Source of the DNA: Lenzites betulinus
Taxonomy: Eukaryota; Basidiomycota; Agaricomycetes; Polyporales; Polyporaceae
NCBI GenBank assembly: GCA_022264855.1
Contig: JABYQU010000053.1
Coordinates: 232,548-296,547 of the forward strand
Length of the DNA stretch: 64,000 bases
Reading direction: 5' to 3'
Every line of letters starts with the position of its first letter. Positions within the stretch are counted from its first letter, which is position 1. Shown piece after piece: positions 1 through 11,777 of this stretch. Under the pieces are notes generated by a model. That model saw nothing but the letters and a program-made list of their open reading frames with translations. It had not been told where the DNA came from and did not search any database. The translations under genes and the position numbers were made by a program.

Positions 1-2282
1 AACAGTACACGGGCGATCTTGCGAGTAAGGGTGACCTTGCCGGCATCGACGTCACGATATAGGTTGACCACCCGTTCCCGCACGCGAGATTGGAACTGGA
101 GGATGTTGGATAGCTCTGGCCAATCTTCATCACGCTGAGGGACTTCGGAGTGCGGCTGTTACGAATGTTCAGTAGTCAATACAGCGCTAAAGTCAAATCT
201 GGCTTACATGACATTGGGTGGGGTCATCGACGATGGGATCAATGCCTCTCTGGAAACATTATCAATGGCCGTCACTGGCGAGAGTCGACGCATATTGATT
301 ACCTCGAAGATATACTGTGAAACTCCGGTCAATACAAGTTCCATCATATGAGGCCGCCGGACGTACCTTGAACTCTACAGGCTCCGTATCCGGTTCCTGC
401 AACATCCGTGCCAGATGGATAGAGAGGAACGTGGGTATGTGACCGCAGTAAAACAAGCAGATATGCCGGAGGTCGATAGGCTTTTGGAATAGCATCGACG
501 GAGGGATCATCTCGCGCGTGATGAAGTCCCAAGCCGCCCACATGTCGTGCCACTCATCCACCGTGGGGATGGAGAATGGAGAGCACGCCACCTCGTTCGC
601 GCCCACTGATGCAGATGGAGTCTTCAGAAGGGGGAACGTAAACTTCGGCCGCTCGAGGAGCCACAGCGAGTACTGCGAGGCGCTGTCGGTCCATCGGTGA
701 ACTGGGCGAAGCTCGGCTTGCGAGAAAAGCGCGTATGCGTCCCGGTCGGAGAACTATTGCCCTGTCAGCATAACATAGTCAACCCGGATGCTCGAGCGTA
801 CCTTGTTAGAAACCTCTACGCGGACAAGCTCATCCTTAACGAATGGGAAGTGCGCCTGTGTGACGGGGTCTACGACAGTCTGATCGCATGTCGATTTATA
901 GTACGCCGCGTGACGACCTGCGGCGGCTCAAGTTAGCACGACCTCGCGTAGGGCGTCACGAGCCACACTCACGGAGCTCCTCATTGTATTGCCCAACGTA
1001 CTCCCACTTATCCTGCTCGAAGAGGTGCTCGTTACCGAGCGCCTTGCCCGCACAGGTAAGCCCGTTCATGATGAATTCGCGCGTAACGCCCGTGCTGTCG
1101 TTGTACGCACGCTCGACCTTCTTCGGGTCGTTATCGTGGTCCAGGCCTAGCAGTAGTGTATCACCCGAACCTGCGCGCAGCGGAAGAGATTTCAAGAACG
1201 CCGCGTCCTCCCCGCGTGTGAAATTCCCCAGCGAGGAGCCAAGAAACATGATGTGCATCGGCTGATGGCCACCAGGAGTCGATGGGGGCGTCGCCTCCGT
1301 GCCTTCAGAGCGACTCCTTGACGAGCCCGAATCTGGGGAGGCGTCCCTTCCTACACGGGACACAGGATATCTCTCTGCAAGGGCCGTGTCGAGCTTCCCG
1401 AGCGCGTTGCGGCCCTCAAGACCGCCTTCGGCGATAAACTTCAGTCCGTCGTCGTACGTGCCGCAGAGGCCACTAGCAGAGACTTTGCCTTTCATTTCGG
1501 TACCAACGGCTGAATGACTGAGTTCGTCGAGCGTTCGTTCAAGTTCCCGCTTCTCGAGGTCGAGAGCGAAATAGCTGATTGTGGGGGTAGTGGAGGGGTT
1601 TGAGACCTGACGCGAGAGTGCGCTTAGGATGAGGGACGTCTTCCGAAGTGCGCTGCAAATTCTCAGTCAGATGCCGCCCAATTTATATTGCGTAGACTCA
1701 GATGCCCAAGGCGGGTGCGATAAGACATATCAGCGCCATCCCCACACGTGACGGAAATTACGTCTGGGGGGTTGGGCATGTTGTGGGAGAGGAAGGGCGC
1801 TGTGTTGGGTGCATGGCACGGCGGAGGAAGTGTGCGCGAGATCCCAATTACAGATTGGCACCGCAGGAAGCACTTGTATGAAATAGCGGTTGACGCGTCA
1901 CGCGTAATATCCATCTTGCCGGGGACAAGTATGTCTGTTGAGGTAAAAAGCGGACTCACCCTGCACCAAGCTCGACGACAACCTCCTCCACAGGACCTCC
2001 GTCTGAGACCGCCGCGTGCATGACTTTGACAATGTTGTCCGCGTTGTTCTTCAAGATCTCTTCCTCGGCCGGAAAGAGGTAGTATTCAGGTGCATCGGTG
2101 GTAATCCGGTCGTAGATGCGGAGGCCATGCTCGTTGTACAGTAGCATGGTTGGCAGCCATTTCTGGCCGACAGGACACGAAAGACCGGTGATGATCTCGT
2201 TGCGGATGGATCGGTCGGAGAGGGGTGCCTCGCGGGCATGAATGTCGATGATATTGACGGCAGGTTCGGAGCTGGGCGTCAT
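1..2282 (-). CDS. egt1: Ergothioneine biosynthesis protein Egt1, 3' end outside window
   Basis: Egt1 makes ergothioneine: its N-terminal SAM-dependent methyltransferase trimethylates histidine to hercynine, and its C-terminal DinB/FGE-sulfatase part forms the sulfoxide with cysteine. The chosen start (2282) opens MTPSSEPAVN. The methyltransferase shows VVELGAG at the end of exon 1, joined to ALRKTSLIL in exon 2, the SAM-binding signature of the family. Later exons carry MHIMFLGSSLGNF, then AAYYKSTCDQTVV, and a DinB helix with HICLFYCGHIPTFLSIHLAR. Reading stays open through base 1, so most of the sulfatase-like part is missing from this window. Intron 1 (1653-1959, 307 bases) is far longer than the other introns here. 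A TATA-like element lies about 80 bases upstream. The family assignment is secure; exon edges are by eye. Confidence 0.93.
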
Positions 2283-3203
2283 CTTGGGAAGCGGTGCGAG
2301 GACAGTGCAAGCGGCGGGAGAGTTGCGGTCGGTATGAAGCAATGCATCTTGCGCGCATGGCGGTATATATACGCGCGCGCGGAAGGGGCGGGAGGATGGC
2401 TTGGGACTGGAGAGACGCACGATCGGCATGCATCGTCAGCTTAAGTAAGCAACGCCTTCGTTCCTGCCGTAAATGCGTCGAGCGGTGCCCCGGCAGCCCT
2501 GGCTCAAGTTTGTACGATCATCACTTGACCGGCGCGCAGCTCGTTTGCGTAGGACCCGCCCGTCCAACGGCTGCCAAACCTTCGAGCTACAAACCATAAC
2601 ACCCACAGATCAGGCCCTTCTGCTCGAACAACGTTTGGAGAATAGAACCTACCCTCCTCCGCACGAGTACGCACTGGATGACGATAGGGGCGCGAGACCA
2701 GACGGAATTGCATGGAACCGCTGCTGGCGATATGCCAACGTGGTCATCGATCAACCATCCTCAGACGCTGTGCATTGTATGCGGTGTCTTCGCCGGCGGA
2801 CGCGGCCTCCGCCCGGCATGCGGTACCCACCACTTGGAGACTACACGCTCCCTAACGAACATGTGGGTGCCTCGCGGCGTGGCCGTCGCAAGTCGAAACG
2901 GGTCGACGTCGTGCCGATTCTAGGGCACAAAGAGGTGTCCTTCTCAGTGTGCATCCCAGGTCATGAGAGAGCTTACACACCAGAGAATGTTCTTAGGTTC
3001 TTGTGACCATCCCACTCTGGCTCAGTGTGCTACCAGTGAGCAATGTGAGGCGGCTGAGAGCGGCAAATCACCGCCCACTGACTCAGCATCGGTCTTGGGC
3101 GACAAATCATCCTACACTTCCACTAAGGCCAAAATCCATCCTTCCGTCCAATGTCCACCTTGGAGGACTTGGACTGAATAAGCAAGTTAGCAGAAAAAAA
3201 AAC
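2283..3203. other. Intergenic, no gene recognised
   Basis: Spacer between the 5' end of Egt1 and the 3' end of the DHHC gene. A 177-codon open frame on the plus strand (2473-3006) and a 69-codon frame on the minus strand (2504-2713) have no domain, no low-complexity pattern and no convincing splice structure that I can recognise. Confidence 0.5.
2364..2371 (-). promoter_or_regulatory. TATA-like box of egt1
   Basis: TATATATA, which reads the same on both strands, about 80 bases upstream of the Egt1 start codon at 2282. The spacing fits a basidiomycete core promoter with a short 5' UTR. Confidence 0.45.
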
Positions 3204-4911
3204 TCACCGCAAGTCAGTAGCGCCGGAACTAAAGCGCGAGGCCATACGTCCAATGCGTCGGCGTGGAACTAGTCCTGATAAGGGTATCTGATTCATTAGT
3301 ATGTGGAGGGTATCATAGCGGACAGTGGCCATATATGCAAGCAGAGTCATCAACGGTGCTTATCCGCACTCACGAGCCCAGCGGCTAGTCGGGACAGCAT
3401 TTCGTCCGAGCGAGGATTACGAGGGAAGGTGCGGCCATCACCCGTGCTGACATATTCAACGGCGAAGGGCCGGGCAAGTATTGGCAAAGCGCCACTTGTT
3501 AGAATCTAGGCAAGATCGCCGAGCAGCGAGAGTACTCACCAACCGCCCCCGATGGCCAGTCGATACAGCCATCCCCACGGCCTAGACCAGCCAAACACCT
3601 GTCCCCAGTTGTTCCGCCAACCGACGTCATAGAGTCTGATGTGACGATGAGCATCGCGGACGACCATTCGTTGCTCGAACGAAAGCTCGTGTTCTAGCGG
3701 AGGATTTGATAGCTTGCGTGTGTCGGCATTATCCGGGAGGGGAGGTATGTATTTGAGCAGCCAGAACGGAGACAGCGACTCTATAGTGGTTTGATTCGTC
3801 CTGGTTCAAGCGGTTCAGTAGAGAGACACATGAAGCACAGCAAGAACGACGGACGTGATGAGGTATATATGATATCCCAGGAAGGAGCCGATGACCAGGC
3901 TGATGATGAGGCCATAGAAAGCCAGCGAGATGGCATGAATGGGAGTACCTTCATCCTGCGATCCGCCGAGGGAGGAGATTCCGTGAGCATGTACAGAGCT
4001 TGGGGAGAGTTAAAAGGTAGGAGTAGGACACCTACGATGGCGAGGGGGTTGGTAAACGCCCAATAGACTACAGACGAGCAAAGGATTGCGACATATGCCG
4101 CAAGGGCGGTTACACAGAACAGGAAATGCACAAACGACGAATGCGTCCTATGACCCTGTCGGAAAGAGTCTGTTAGACAGCTGAACAATTCGGCTCGCTA
4201 AATGCCATATTCTAGCCAGTGCTCACGATGCATTTATGGCCGAGCCACATGCAATGGTGGTCTACCGGCGAATTTCAATCACGCATGCAGGAACGTAATG
4301 AGTATATGCGAACTAGACATGAGCTGGAGTCCTGCGTACCCATCTTCAATACACACCGCCCGCAAGTTCCGCAATGGTGAGCGCGTTCCGGTTTCGGGCC
4401 ATCACACTTCTTGCACCAGCGTCCAGGGCCATGAGCCTCCTCCCCCTCCGGAGGAGACAGCAGTGCCTCCAAAAAGCTCTCCCCCTCGACATCGTCTCCA
4501 CCATCCGCTTCTTCTCCACGAGCCTTGTCGCCAGTGACTGGACCGGGGTCCCGCACAAGCACGACAATCAACGAGGAGAACGCCAGGAATGTGAGGGTGT
4601 ATGCGACAAGCATATGCGCAAATCCGCGCAAGGGCGTGTGATGAATGCGGTAGTAATAGTTCACGAATATTATGAGCAATGAGGGATGGGGTGCTAGTAT
4701 CATAACGATTGCCACTGCAGATAAATGCCGGCTCAGTGAGAGGCAGTACAGACAAAGATGTTCGCGGCGCACCAAAAAGCGGAAGCAAGTGGTACCACCG
4801 TCTATGAATCGCCTCTCCGTCCATGATGTCGTCGTCTTCAGGGGCACTGAGTCGAGGGAATGTGGGTAGTCGTAGGTCCAGCAGAGGAGTCTGTGTGTCG
4901 TCTCGAGGCAT
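3204..4911 (-). CDS. DHHC-type protein S-palmitoyltransferase
   Basis: Membrane enzyme that auto-acylates on the DHHC cysteine and passes palmitate to cysteines of cytosolic proteins. From the start at 4911 the order is: an acidic N-terminus; two membrane segments (around VAIVMILAPHPSLLIIFV and LVAYTLTFLAFSSLIVVLV); the zinc-binding Cys-rich part WCKKCDGPKPERAHHC and CGTCGRCVLKM; then, across an intron, DHHCMW followed by a CIGHRT stretch; two more membrane segments; and the TTxE motif (TTIESLSPF). The tail ends at a TGA at 3204-3206 that overlaps a possible donor site, so the C-terminus may differ. The residue after DHHC is Met where Pro is nearly invariant. I count at least seven exons. The subfamily (Pfa3, Pfa4 or Swf1 type) cannot be settled by eye. 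Confidence 0.88.
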
Positions 4912-5447
4912 TCACCCAGTAAGAACTAGGTCGAGAGGAGGCGTTCGAAGCGTTAGATACAGAGAGCTGACATATGAACAGTATGTTGTATTTGGGACAG
5001 TGCTCCTTGGTGGTAGGTCGGATTGAGAGACGTTGAACTGTTGAACTTCAAAGCTTCAACACCAAGGACCAGGCCAAAACGCGTTTCCCCGGCAAGTGCT
5101 GCGCGAGTGCGCGTAATGTTCAGCGCGTAATTACGGTGATTGCCGGATTGCCGGTAACTAAAGACGCGGATGTACTATTACGTAACTATCGCTCTCTTCC
5201 ACTTTCTCAGTACTAATTCCCTCCGAAAGCTCTGAGATCTGAAGCTTCATCCCAGCTCCTTCTGCTGGCTTCTCTCCGAGATCCAGCATCAAACGGGTTC
5301 TGCTGCTTGGGACACTGGCTAGAATATACTACATTCGCGGGGGCATCCAGAGCCCCATCAGGACACCTGCAATTCTAAACATATCAGGAAACTGACGAAC
5401 TTCGAGCAGTAGGCAGCAGCTACATAAGTTCACTGTATCTTCTTAAA
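4912..5447. other. Divergent promoter region between DHHC and F-box-like genes
   Basis: About 540 bases between two divergent start codons, so it holds both promoters. A GTTGAA...TTCAAC inverted repeat sits around 5040-5060. Its left flank, agacgttgaac, recurs upstream of the WD40 gene near 23529. No coding signal is seen. Confidence 0.5.
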
Positions 5448-6872
5448 ATGTCTATTGATCTGCTCTTCCATATAGCTATGGAACGCTGCCCTATAGAACT
5501 CCAGATACTCATACTTTCCTTGGCATGCACCGACGATGGATCTACTGGCCGCTCTCTTTCCCTTGTCTCTCGCGCATTCCGACAGCTCTCATACCCTTTT
5601 CAGTGGAATTCGCTCGCGTTCTACGGGTACAAACGAGTAGTGGCCTTCTCTAGATGGCTCTACTCTCAACCTCCCGCGCCAGGCGCCCCCTCAAGACCCA
5701 TCCTCCACCTCCTGGTCAGCACGCGTTCTGCTGAGCTTGCCTCCGACCAAGCTTGCGTGGACTCGCCTGCAACATGGCCAGGAGTGCTACGAAGTATCTT
5801 GCGGTACGCAGCACCAACGTTACAGACACTAAGCGTCGTGTGCTATGAGGCTCCCATGGACTGTGCGGCTATCTTGTCGGAAACCCTACGTGTTCATTAT
5901 CCTTCCCTCATTGAACTGACTGTCCGTGGCCGCTGCACTCCAAGTCAACTCTCCCAGTCGTCCCTGGTATACGCCGATCTGAATAATTCGGAGGATGTCC
6001 CCCATGACCCGATGATCGTAGATGCATTGGACGGATCTGCAAGAGGCGTAACGTGCCCCTCAATCCCTACCCTTCGTCGATTACATCTTGCATTGGCCTT
6101 CCAAGGTATGGCGCGGGGAACGCACGCGGAGCATACCCTCATCGCCGGTCTGGCGCCCTCTTTGACACATCTCCGGCTCTCTGTGCTCGATCTCTGGGGT
6201 AGCAAGCGAATGGCGGAAATCGTGCACGCAGAATGCGCGGAGAGCGGTATCGTGGATCCGTCTATTCTCGTTTCGCCCGCCAGGACGTCCCCATCACCGC
6301 TACCCTTCTCTTCAAGCGCCCCATACACGCCGCCCACGACTCACACCCCGTCCCGTAGATTATCGCTACCCAGGCTGTCCTCCTCACGCCGTACTACGCC
6401 GACTCCGGACGCGATTCCCTGCCAAGCCATCCGAGTGACATGGGACAGGGTCATCCCCCCTTCAGATGCCTTTCAACGGTTCGTCTTCCAACCGCCCCCC
6501 ACGGAGTTCGCCAGGTTCTATTGCTCGTGCTGCATGGACACCCGCGGGGATGCCGATGTGATGCGCGTCTTCGAGGCGCTGGGACGCGCTTCAGACGAGC
6601 GGTTCCTGTATCTCCCCCTCCGCACGAGGTCCGTATACGGCTTCGAAGAGGCGATGGCAGACTGGCTCGAGCGCATAGACGGCCGGCAGGGTTGTTGGGC
6701 CGCTCGCGAAGAGGATGCTGAGCGCCAGGTCGCTGAAGATGCGGCCGTTGCGCCAGTCGTCGATGAAGAACGCGAAAGAGTCCTGTCCGATCGCCGTCCA
6801 GGTGGGAAGCACAGGCGGTCCCTCACGATCGGTGCTGCGGTGAAACACCTCCAGAAGGCCAAGTTCTGGTGA
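5448..6872 (+). CDS. F-box-like protein, intronless
   Basis: A 474-residue uninterrupted frame. Residues about 13-48 (CPIELQILILSLACTDDG followed by SLSLVSRAFR) match the degenerate F-box helix very common in Agaricomycetes, where a 'LACTDDGxTGxSLSLVSR' core is typical. Such proteins are thought to recruit substrates to SCF ubiquitin ligases. The rest has no repeat or catalytic motif that I recognise. There is a Ser/Thr/Pro-rich linker around residues 280-325, probably disordered, and a C-terminal acidic-then-basic tail. Unlike its neighbours the gene has no intron, which is usual for these expanded families. The substrate is unknown. Confidence 0.8.
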   Translation: MSIDLLFHIAMERCPIELQILILSLACTDDGSTGRSLSLVSRAFRQLSYPFQWNSLAFYGYKRVVAFSRWLYSQPPAPGAPSRPILHLLVSTRSAELASDQACVDSPATWPGVLRSILRYAAPTLQTLSVVCYEAPMDCAAILSETLRVHYPSLIELTVRGRCTPSQLSQSSLVYADLNNSEDVPHDPMIVDALDGSARGVTCPSIPTLRRLHLALAFQGMARGTHAEHTLIAGLAPSLTHLRLSVLDLWGSKRMAEIVHAECAESGIVDPSILVSPARTSPSPLPFSSSAPYTPPTTHTPSRRLSLPRLSSSRRTTPTPDAIPCQAIRVTWDRVIPPSDAFQRFVFQPPPTEFARFYCSCCMDTRGDADVMRVFEALGRASDERFLYLPLRTRSVYGFEEAMADWLERIDGRQGCWAAREEDAERQVAEDAAVAPVVDEERERVLSDRRPGGKHRRSLTIGAAVKHLQKAKFW

Positions 6873-8613
6873 TTGCGCTGTTACTGCTCTCGTCAGCCAT
6901 GTCAGTGCTCGAAGATAGCTCACTACGTGGTGGACCTGACTGGAATCCGCCTAGACTTCGGGGATCCACATATGGAGATACTGACTCCATGTGAGTCTGC
7001 GTAGACCTTATGCTTCGTGCTGGCTAAATGTAGCTGAATGGACCTGCTCTAGACATTGAACCATATATCGTTCGCCGCAGACTTGAAGCTTGAGCCTATA
7101 CCTGATTTGAACCTATATTGACACGGTGGTACGACGTATCCTGATCGTTTGCCGCTTGCCATACCTTGCTGCTTGCTTGAGTAAATCAGACTCCAAACGA
7201 GAGGTGATCACTATCTAGGTTCTGTTCGTCTAGCATTCTCAACCGTGTATCATGTCGTAGAGGCACCTTCCAATCCATGGTCATGCAAGATCCGGGAGCA
7301 CCAGGTATGTACTTACAAATTTTAGCCCCCCTCTCAAGCATGTCTGAAATGTCACACCTCAGATTATCGCGTCATCACGGGCACCATTACAAGGAACAGA
7401 GCGTGTTCTGGCGTTTGATAGCAGCGATAAGTTGTCATCGAAGGCGTCAGATCGCAAACCCTTCGCTGCTAGCGCAGACAGACCCAGTCTGTGGGGATGA
7501 CAACGATTTAATACGCCAGCGGCGCCGACATTTTTGGTCTCGAGTCCAGAGGACATTCCGTTGATATCTCACAGTGGACCACATGGACGCACACAGGCAG
7601 GGTATGGCGCCGACTGCTGCGCGGAAAGTCGTACACGACGAAGACCGTGACGTTGGAATGTAGTCATCGCATCTCATGAGGGCTCGATCGAGTGGCGAGA
7701 CTGGTGAGGGTTGGTGGCGAGCCCGTGTTCTGCCTACGAAGCTTCCTCCGCGGCAGCGGAGACAACCAGGGCCGCAGAAAGGTGTGGGGTCGATTGTTGT
7801 GCTCCCCTCCGGGCCGGATACTTCTTGTCAGTGTTGGGAGGTAAGCTGCTTGTTCAACAGACTCTCTTTACCGCATGCGAACTTCTTATCCCACTCCTGA
7901 TCATATCACGAACAACGATGACGGGCATATGTGGGCTTTTATTTATAGCAATGTAGTCGGTTGCTGAACGAGGCATGTCTGCAGCGTGGCGGACATATGA
8001 CGGAGCCTGACGGAGCCCGTTTGCGGAGTCGTCGGGCAGCAACTGCCCTGAATGGCTTATCTTTATCGTCCCCCAACATTAGCTCGCCCTTCCGGCTGAA
8101 TGGACTGGACTCGGCGACTCAGTATGCGCGAGGGTAGCTGTGCGGGAGCTGCTGCGTCAATTGCGGCCGTAGTCAACGCTTCTAGACTGTCCAGCCTCTG
8201 CTCCTTCCGCCACAACGCCATTGGCCCAGGAGCTGCGCACGCCATCCCCTATAGGCGACTCTCGGGCTTTACCAGCTATCGTGCCTTCCTCGCTACGTAG
8301 CTTCCGTGATTTGCGCCGAGACCACCTATCCCGTGGATGCTATCAAGGGTACATGCCCCGGCGTGGCTCTGTCCTACCGCCGGAGAAGCAGATGTACCTG
8401 TATCTGACGGCTTCCATAGCAAACCCACTCGCGTTATTTCTGGATTTGCGATTATGACATGCGTGGTGCCCACCGCCTGCATCGCCCTCCTCACCACTTC
8501 AGGTCCGCTTCTGGGGAGTGCCTGCCGCCCTGGTCCTATATAAACACCCCACACCCCGGCCAGCAAACGTCATCCCAACCACAACAGCTACTCGAATCCC
8601 CTCTATTCGCACC
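6873..8613. other. Intergenic, 1.7 kb, no gene recognised
   Basis: Only short open frames (at most about 95 codons) on both strands, none with a recognisable domain or splice pattern. The last 80 bases carry the TATA box and 5' UTR of the aspartic peptidase gene. Confidence 0.5.
8537..8543 (+). promoter_or_regulatory. TATA box of the aspartic peptidase gene
   Basis: TATATAA in the context gtcctatataaacacccc, 71 bases before the ATG at 8614, with a pyrimidine/adenine-rich leader between. It supports 8614 as the start rather than the in-frame ATG at 8518, which lies upstream of this box. Confidence 0.6.
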
Positions 8614-10212
8614 ATGTCCAACTTCGTTGCATCCCGCTCAGTGCCGTTCGTGTCACGCGTCGCCGGCCGCCATGCGAAGGAAATCCTTGCCCGCGACAGG
8701 GCCCGCGCACAGAAGATCGCGCAGGGCATCAACCCCCATGGTCCCGCCGCCTTCCACGAGCTGCGTCGCCGGCGCCATGGCCACCACCACCATGGCCACC
8801 ACCACGGCCACGGTAGCGGAGGTGCTAGTACTGGCACTGGCACTGGCGCCGGAACTGGTAGTGGAGGCACTGGTACCGCGCCGCCCACCTCTACCCCTGG
8901 CGGAGGTGTCGACGTCACCGACGCTGGTGTCACGTACACTGCGTCCGTCGGGGTGGGTAGCCCCGCTACCCAGTACACGCTCCTTATCGATACTGGTCAG
9001 TACTAGGCCGCCTACAGCTCACAACTGTGACTAATGAAATGATTGCAGGGAGCTCCAATACCTGGGTAGGTGCCGGCCAGGCCTACAGACATACCAGCAC
9101 CAGCAAGAGCACTGGGCAGAGCGTCGTGAGTGCTCGATTCAGGCACAGTATGGGGATCAACCGAGTCTCACGGCCCCACTCTTCCACAGAACGTTAGCTA
9201 CGGCTCGGGCTCTTTCTCCGGCACCGAGTGTGAGTACTCCACCCGTTTCCACTTAGTGCTGCCTGCTCGCATACACGTTGCTAACTACCGGAATAGTTAC
9301 CGACACCGTGACGATCTCGGACGGCCTCGTGATCCAGAACCAGAGCATCGGCGTCGCGTCCACCGCGCAGGGCTTCCAGGGCGTCGACGGTATCCTCGGC
9401 ATCGGTCCCGTCGACCTCACCCAAGGCACCGTGTCGAGCCAGCAGCCGGTGCCGACCGTGACGGACAACCTCTTCGCGCAGGGCACGATCGCGAACGACT
9501 CCATTGGCATCTTCTACCAGCCCACCACCGAGAGCGGCGGGCTCAACGGCGAGCTCACCTTTGGCAGCGTTGACACCAGCAAGTGAGTTGTGTCCCATCG
9601 TACCATGAAAAGCAACAGCATAGCTGACACGGATCTAGGACGACCAGCGATGTGAGCTTCGTCCCGATCACCTCGACGTCGCCCGCGTCCCAGTACTGGG
9701 GCATCGACCAGGACCTCTCTTACGGCTCCGACGGCACCTCGCTCCTCAACGGCTCCGCGGGTATCGTTGACACCGGCACGACGCTCCTCCTGCTCGCGAC
9801 GGACGCGTTCCAGGCGTACCAGCGCGCGACGGGCGCGACGCTCGACAACGAGACCGGGCTGCTCACGCTCACTGAGGCGCAGTTCGACAACCTCGAGTCG
9901 CTGTTCTTCAACATCGGCGGCACAGTGTTCGAGTTCACCGCGAACGCCCAGATCTGGCCGCGCGCGCTCAACTCCACCATCGGCGGAGAGGAGGGCAAGA
10001 TCTACCTCGTCGCGTCGGACCTTGGCAGCCAGAGCGGGCAGGGTCTCGACTTTATTAGTACGTTGTTTCGTTGCTCAGTGATAGCGAAGGGTGCTGACGA
10101 GGGTATCGCAGACGGCTTCGCGTTCTTGCAGCGCTTCTACAGCGTTTACGACACGGGCAACAGCCAGGTCGGCCTCGCGACCACGCCGTTCACCGACGCC
10201 GAGACCAACTGA
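8614..10212 (+). CDS. Pepsin-type aspartic peptidase (family A1, polyporopepsin-like)
   Basis: Six exons: 8614-8995, 9049-9125, 9190-9229, 9297-9582, 9639-10057 and 10112-10212, giving 434 residues. Both catalytic motifs are intact: DTGSSNTW, split across intron 1, and VDTGTTLLL in exon 5. The flap is SYGSGSFSG. The family hydrolyses proteins at acid pH and is normally secreted as a zymogen. Residues about 1-40 are basic and polar and would fit a propeptide, but no hydrophobic signal peptide precedes them. A His-rich stretch (HGHHHHGHHHGHG) and a Gly/Thr linker lead into the mature enzyme. All introns are 53-67 bases with GT-AG ends. Either an upstream signal exon is missing from this model or the enzyme leaves the cell unconventionally. 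Confidence 0.93.
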
Positions 10213-10508
10213 GTTATGCTGAGCACGGAATCCCAATGGGACAATACGGACCGGACTTTGGAATCTGTACGACATGTACGAGAATGTTTGTAGTATACTT
10301 GGAAATCACATCGGACACATGTACTCTTTGTTACCCACTGTGTATGAGGAAGATCAGCTCACCAGCGCACGTTTGTCAAGCATATAAATACACATCTTCC
10401 ATGAGGGTATCGGTACACGAGCCAGTACATGTAGGTATCTAATCCAGCGCGAAAGCAGACAAGCGGGGCTATCCAGTCACCGGTACAGGAGTGCTACCAA
10501 TGCAAGAG

Positions 10509-11777
10509 CTAGAAGTCATCCGAGAAGTAGTCCGCGAGCGAGTCCTTGATCTCCCGCATGCGCATCGACGTCGCCACGAGCGCGCTCTCCCTGCAGTGCG
10601 GCAAGCCGTCCAAGAAGCCTTGGCTCGGAATCTCGCGCTCCACCATCGCCTTCATCACGCTCTCCGCGAGCATGATCCTCCCCAGCAGATCCTCGCGCGC
10701 AAGCGGCATCACCTGCGTCCCCGTCTCGAGCACCGTGCGCCAGAGCGTGCCGAACGCCTTCGCGCACCGCTGCTGGCTCGCGCAGCGCGCGCCGTGCGTC
10801 AGCGCCGGCGGCTGCCCCGGCAACGCGTCCCACAGCTTCGTGAGCGCGTAGTACCCCGAGAGGAGCCGCACGCGCTGCGTCCGCGTCAGTGCGCGTTCCG
10901 CGTCCCACACCGTCTTCCCGCGCAGCATGAGCGCGTGGTACGCGAGCCCAACGACCGGCCGCAGGTTGAAGCGCTCCCCGATGGTAAGCGCGAGCGTGAG
11001 GTCGCGTCCTTCGCCAATGAGCCGCTTCCAGCGCGCCATCGCGCATTCCAGGAGGTCCGCGCGCTCGCAGAGTGCGGCGAGCTCGGTGATTTGTACGAGC
11101 GTCGGTGGGTGCGCGGGACCAGACACGGGTGTGGCGGGGACGGCGTGCGGAAGCGTGGGTGGTGTGGGGGTGTTGGAAGCCACGGTAGTGAGTACGTCGT
11201 CGAATGCACCGGGACGAGAGTAGTAATGGTGCAAGGCCGAGAGGGCCCAAGTCATCACACTGCGGAACTGGTATTTGTGGGTTATTCGGACGAGGCACAC
11301 TAGCTGGGTGCAGTCCGCGTCGGAAGACATCGCGCTGGTGAGCTCGTGGGGCCTACGGCAATGAGTGAATGGTACGGCTGAAGTAAGTAAAGGTACTCAC
11401 AGCGCATACAGGGCCCACAGGAGGGCACGGAACTCGTCCGCGGTATCGCCCTGCAGCCTAATAGGGTTGTCGTCGCTTTCGCCCTCCTGTGCGGCGGTCA
11501 TGCTCGAGTCTGAGCGCGCCGAGTCCGTCTCGCCCGAGAGCTGGAACATTGTCTCGAATGCGGACTTGTCCTTGGTAAGGACCGATCGGTGGACCTTGAA
11601 GAGCGTGTTCTCCACGAGCAGTACGCTGTTCCCATCGTTGATGTAATATACCAGATCCCTCGAGGGTGGTCGTGGGCCTGGCATTGAGAGCAGTAGCATA
11701 CCATCGTTGAGAAAGGAGTGGGTCATTGTCATGAGCGGACTGTCGGGCGGGAGTGCGGGGTGGTCGTCCTGATCCAT
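10509..11777 (-). CDS. BTB/POZ domain protein
   Basis: Two exons (11401-11777 and 10509-11334) separated by a 66-base GT-AG intron give 400 residues. Residues about 37-125 form a fungal-type BTB domain: LVYYINDGNSVLLVENTLFK, then VHRSVLTKDKSAFETMF, then the acidic insert and DEFRALLWALYAL. BTB domains dimerise and often bridge to Cullin-3. The remaining roughly 270 residues are helical, with FNLRPVVGLAYHALM and similar stretches seen in many Agaricomycete BTB proteins of unknown role. A TATA-like tatata occurs about 100 bases upstream of the start. The domain call is good; the partner is unknown. Confidence 0.85.

Noticed and set aside
2473..3006. 177-codon plus-strand frame between Egt1 and DHHC genes
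   Set aside because: No recognisable domain, no splice support and mixed composition; openness alone in GC-rich DNA is weak evidence.
10516..11298. Long Arg/Ala-rich frame in another frame of the BTB gene
   Set aside because: Low-complexity composition and full overlap with a domain-bearing frame show it is a shadow.
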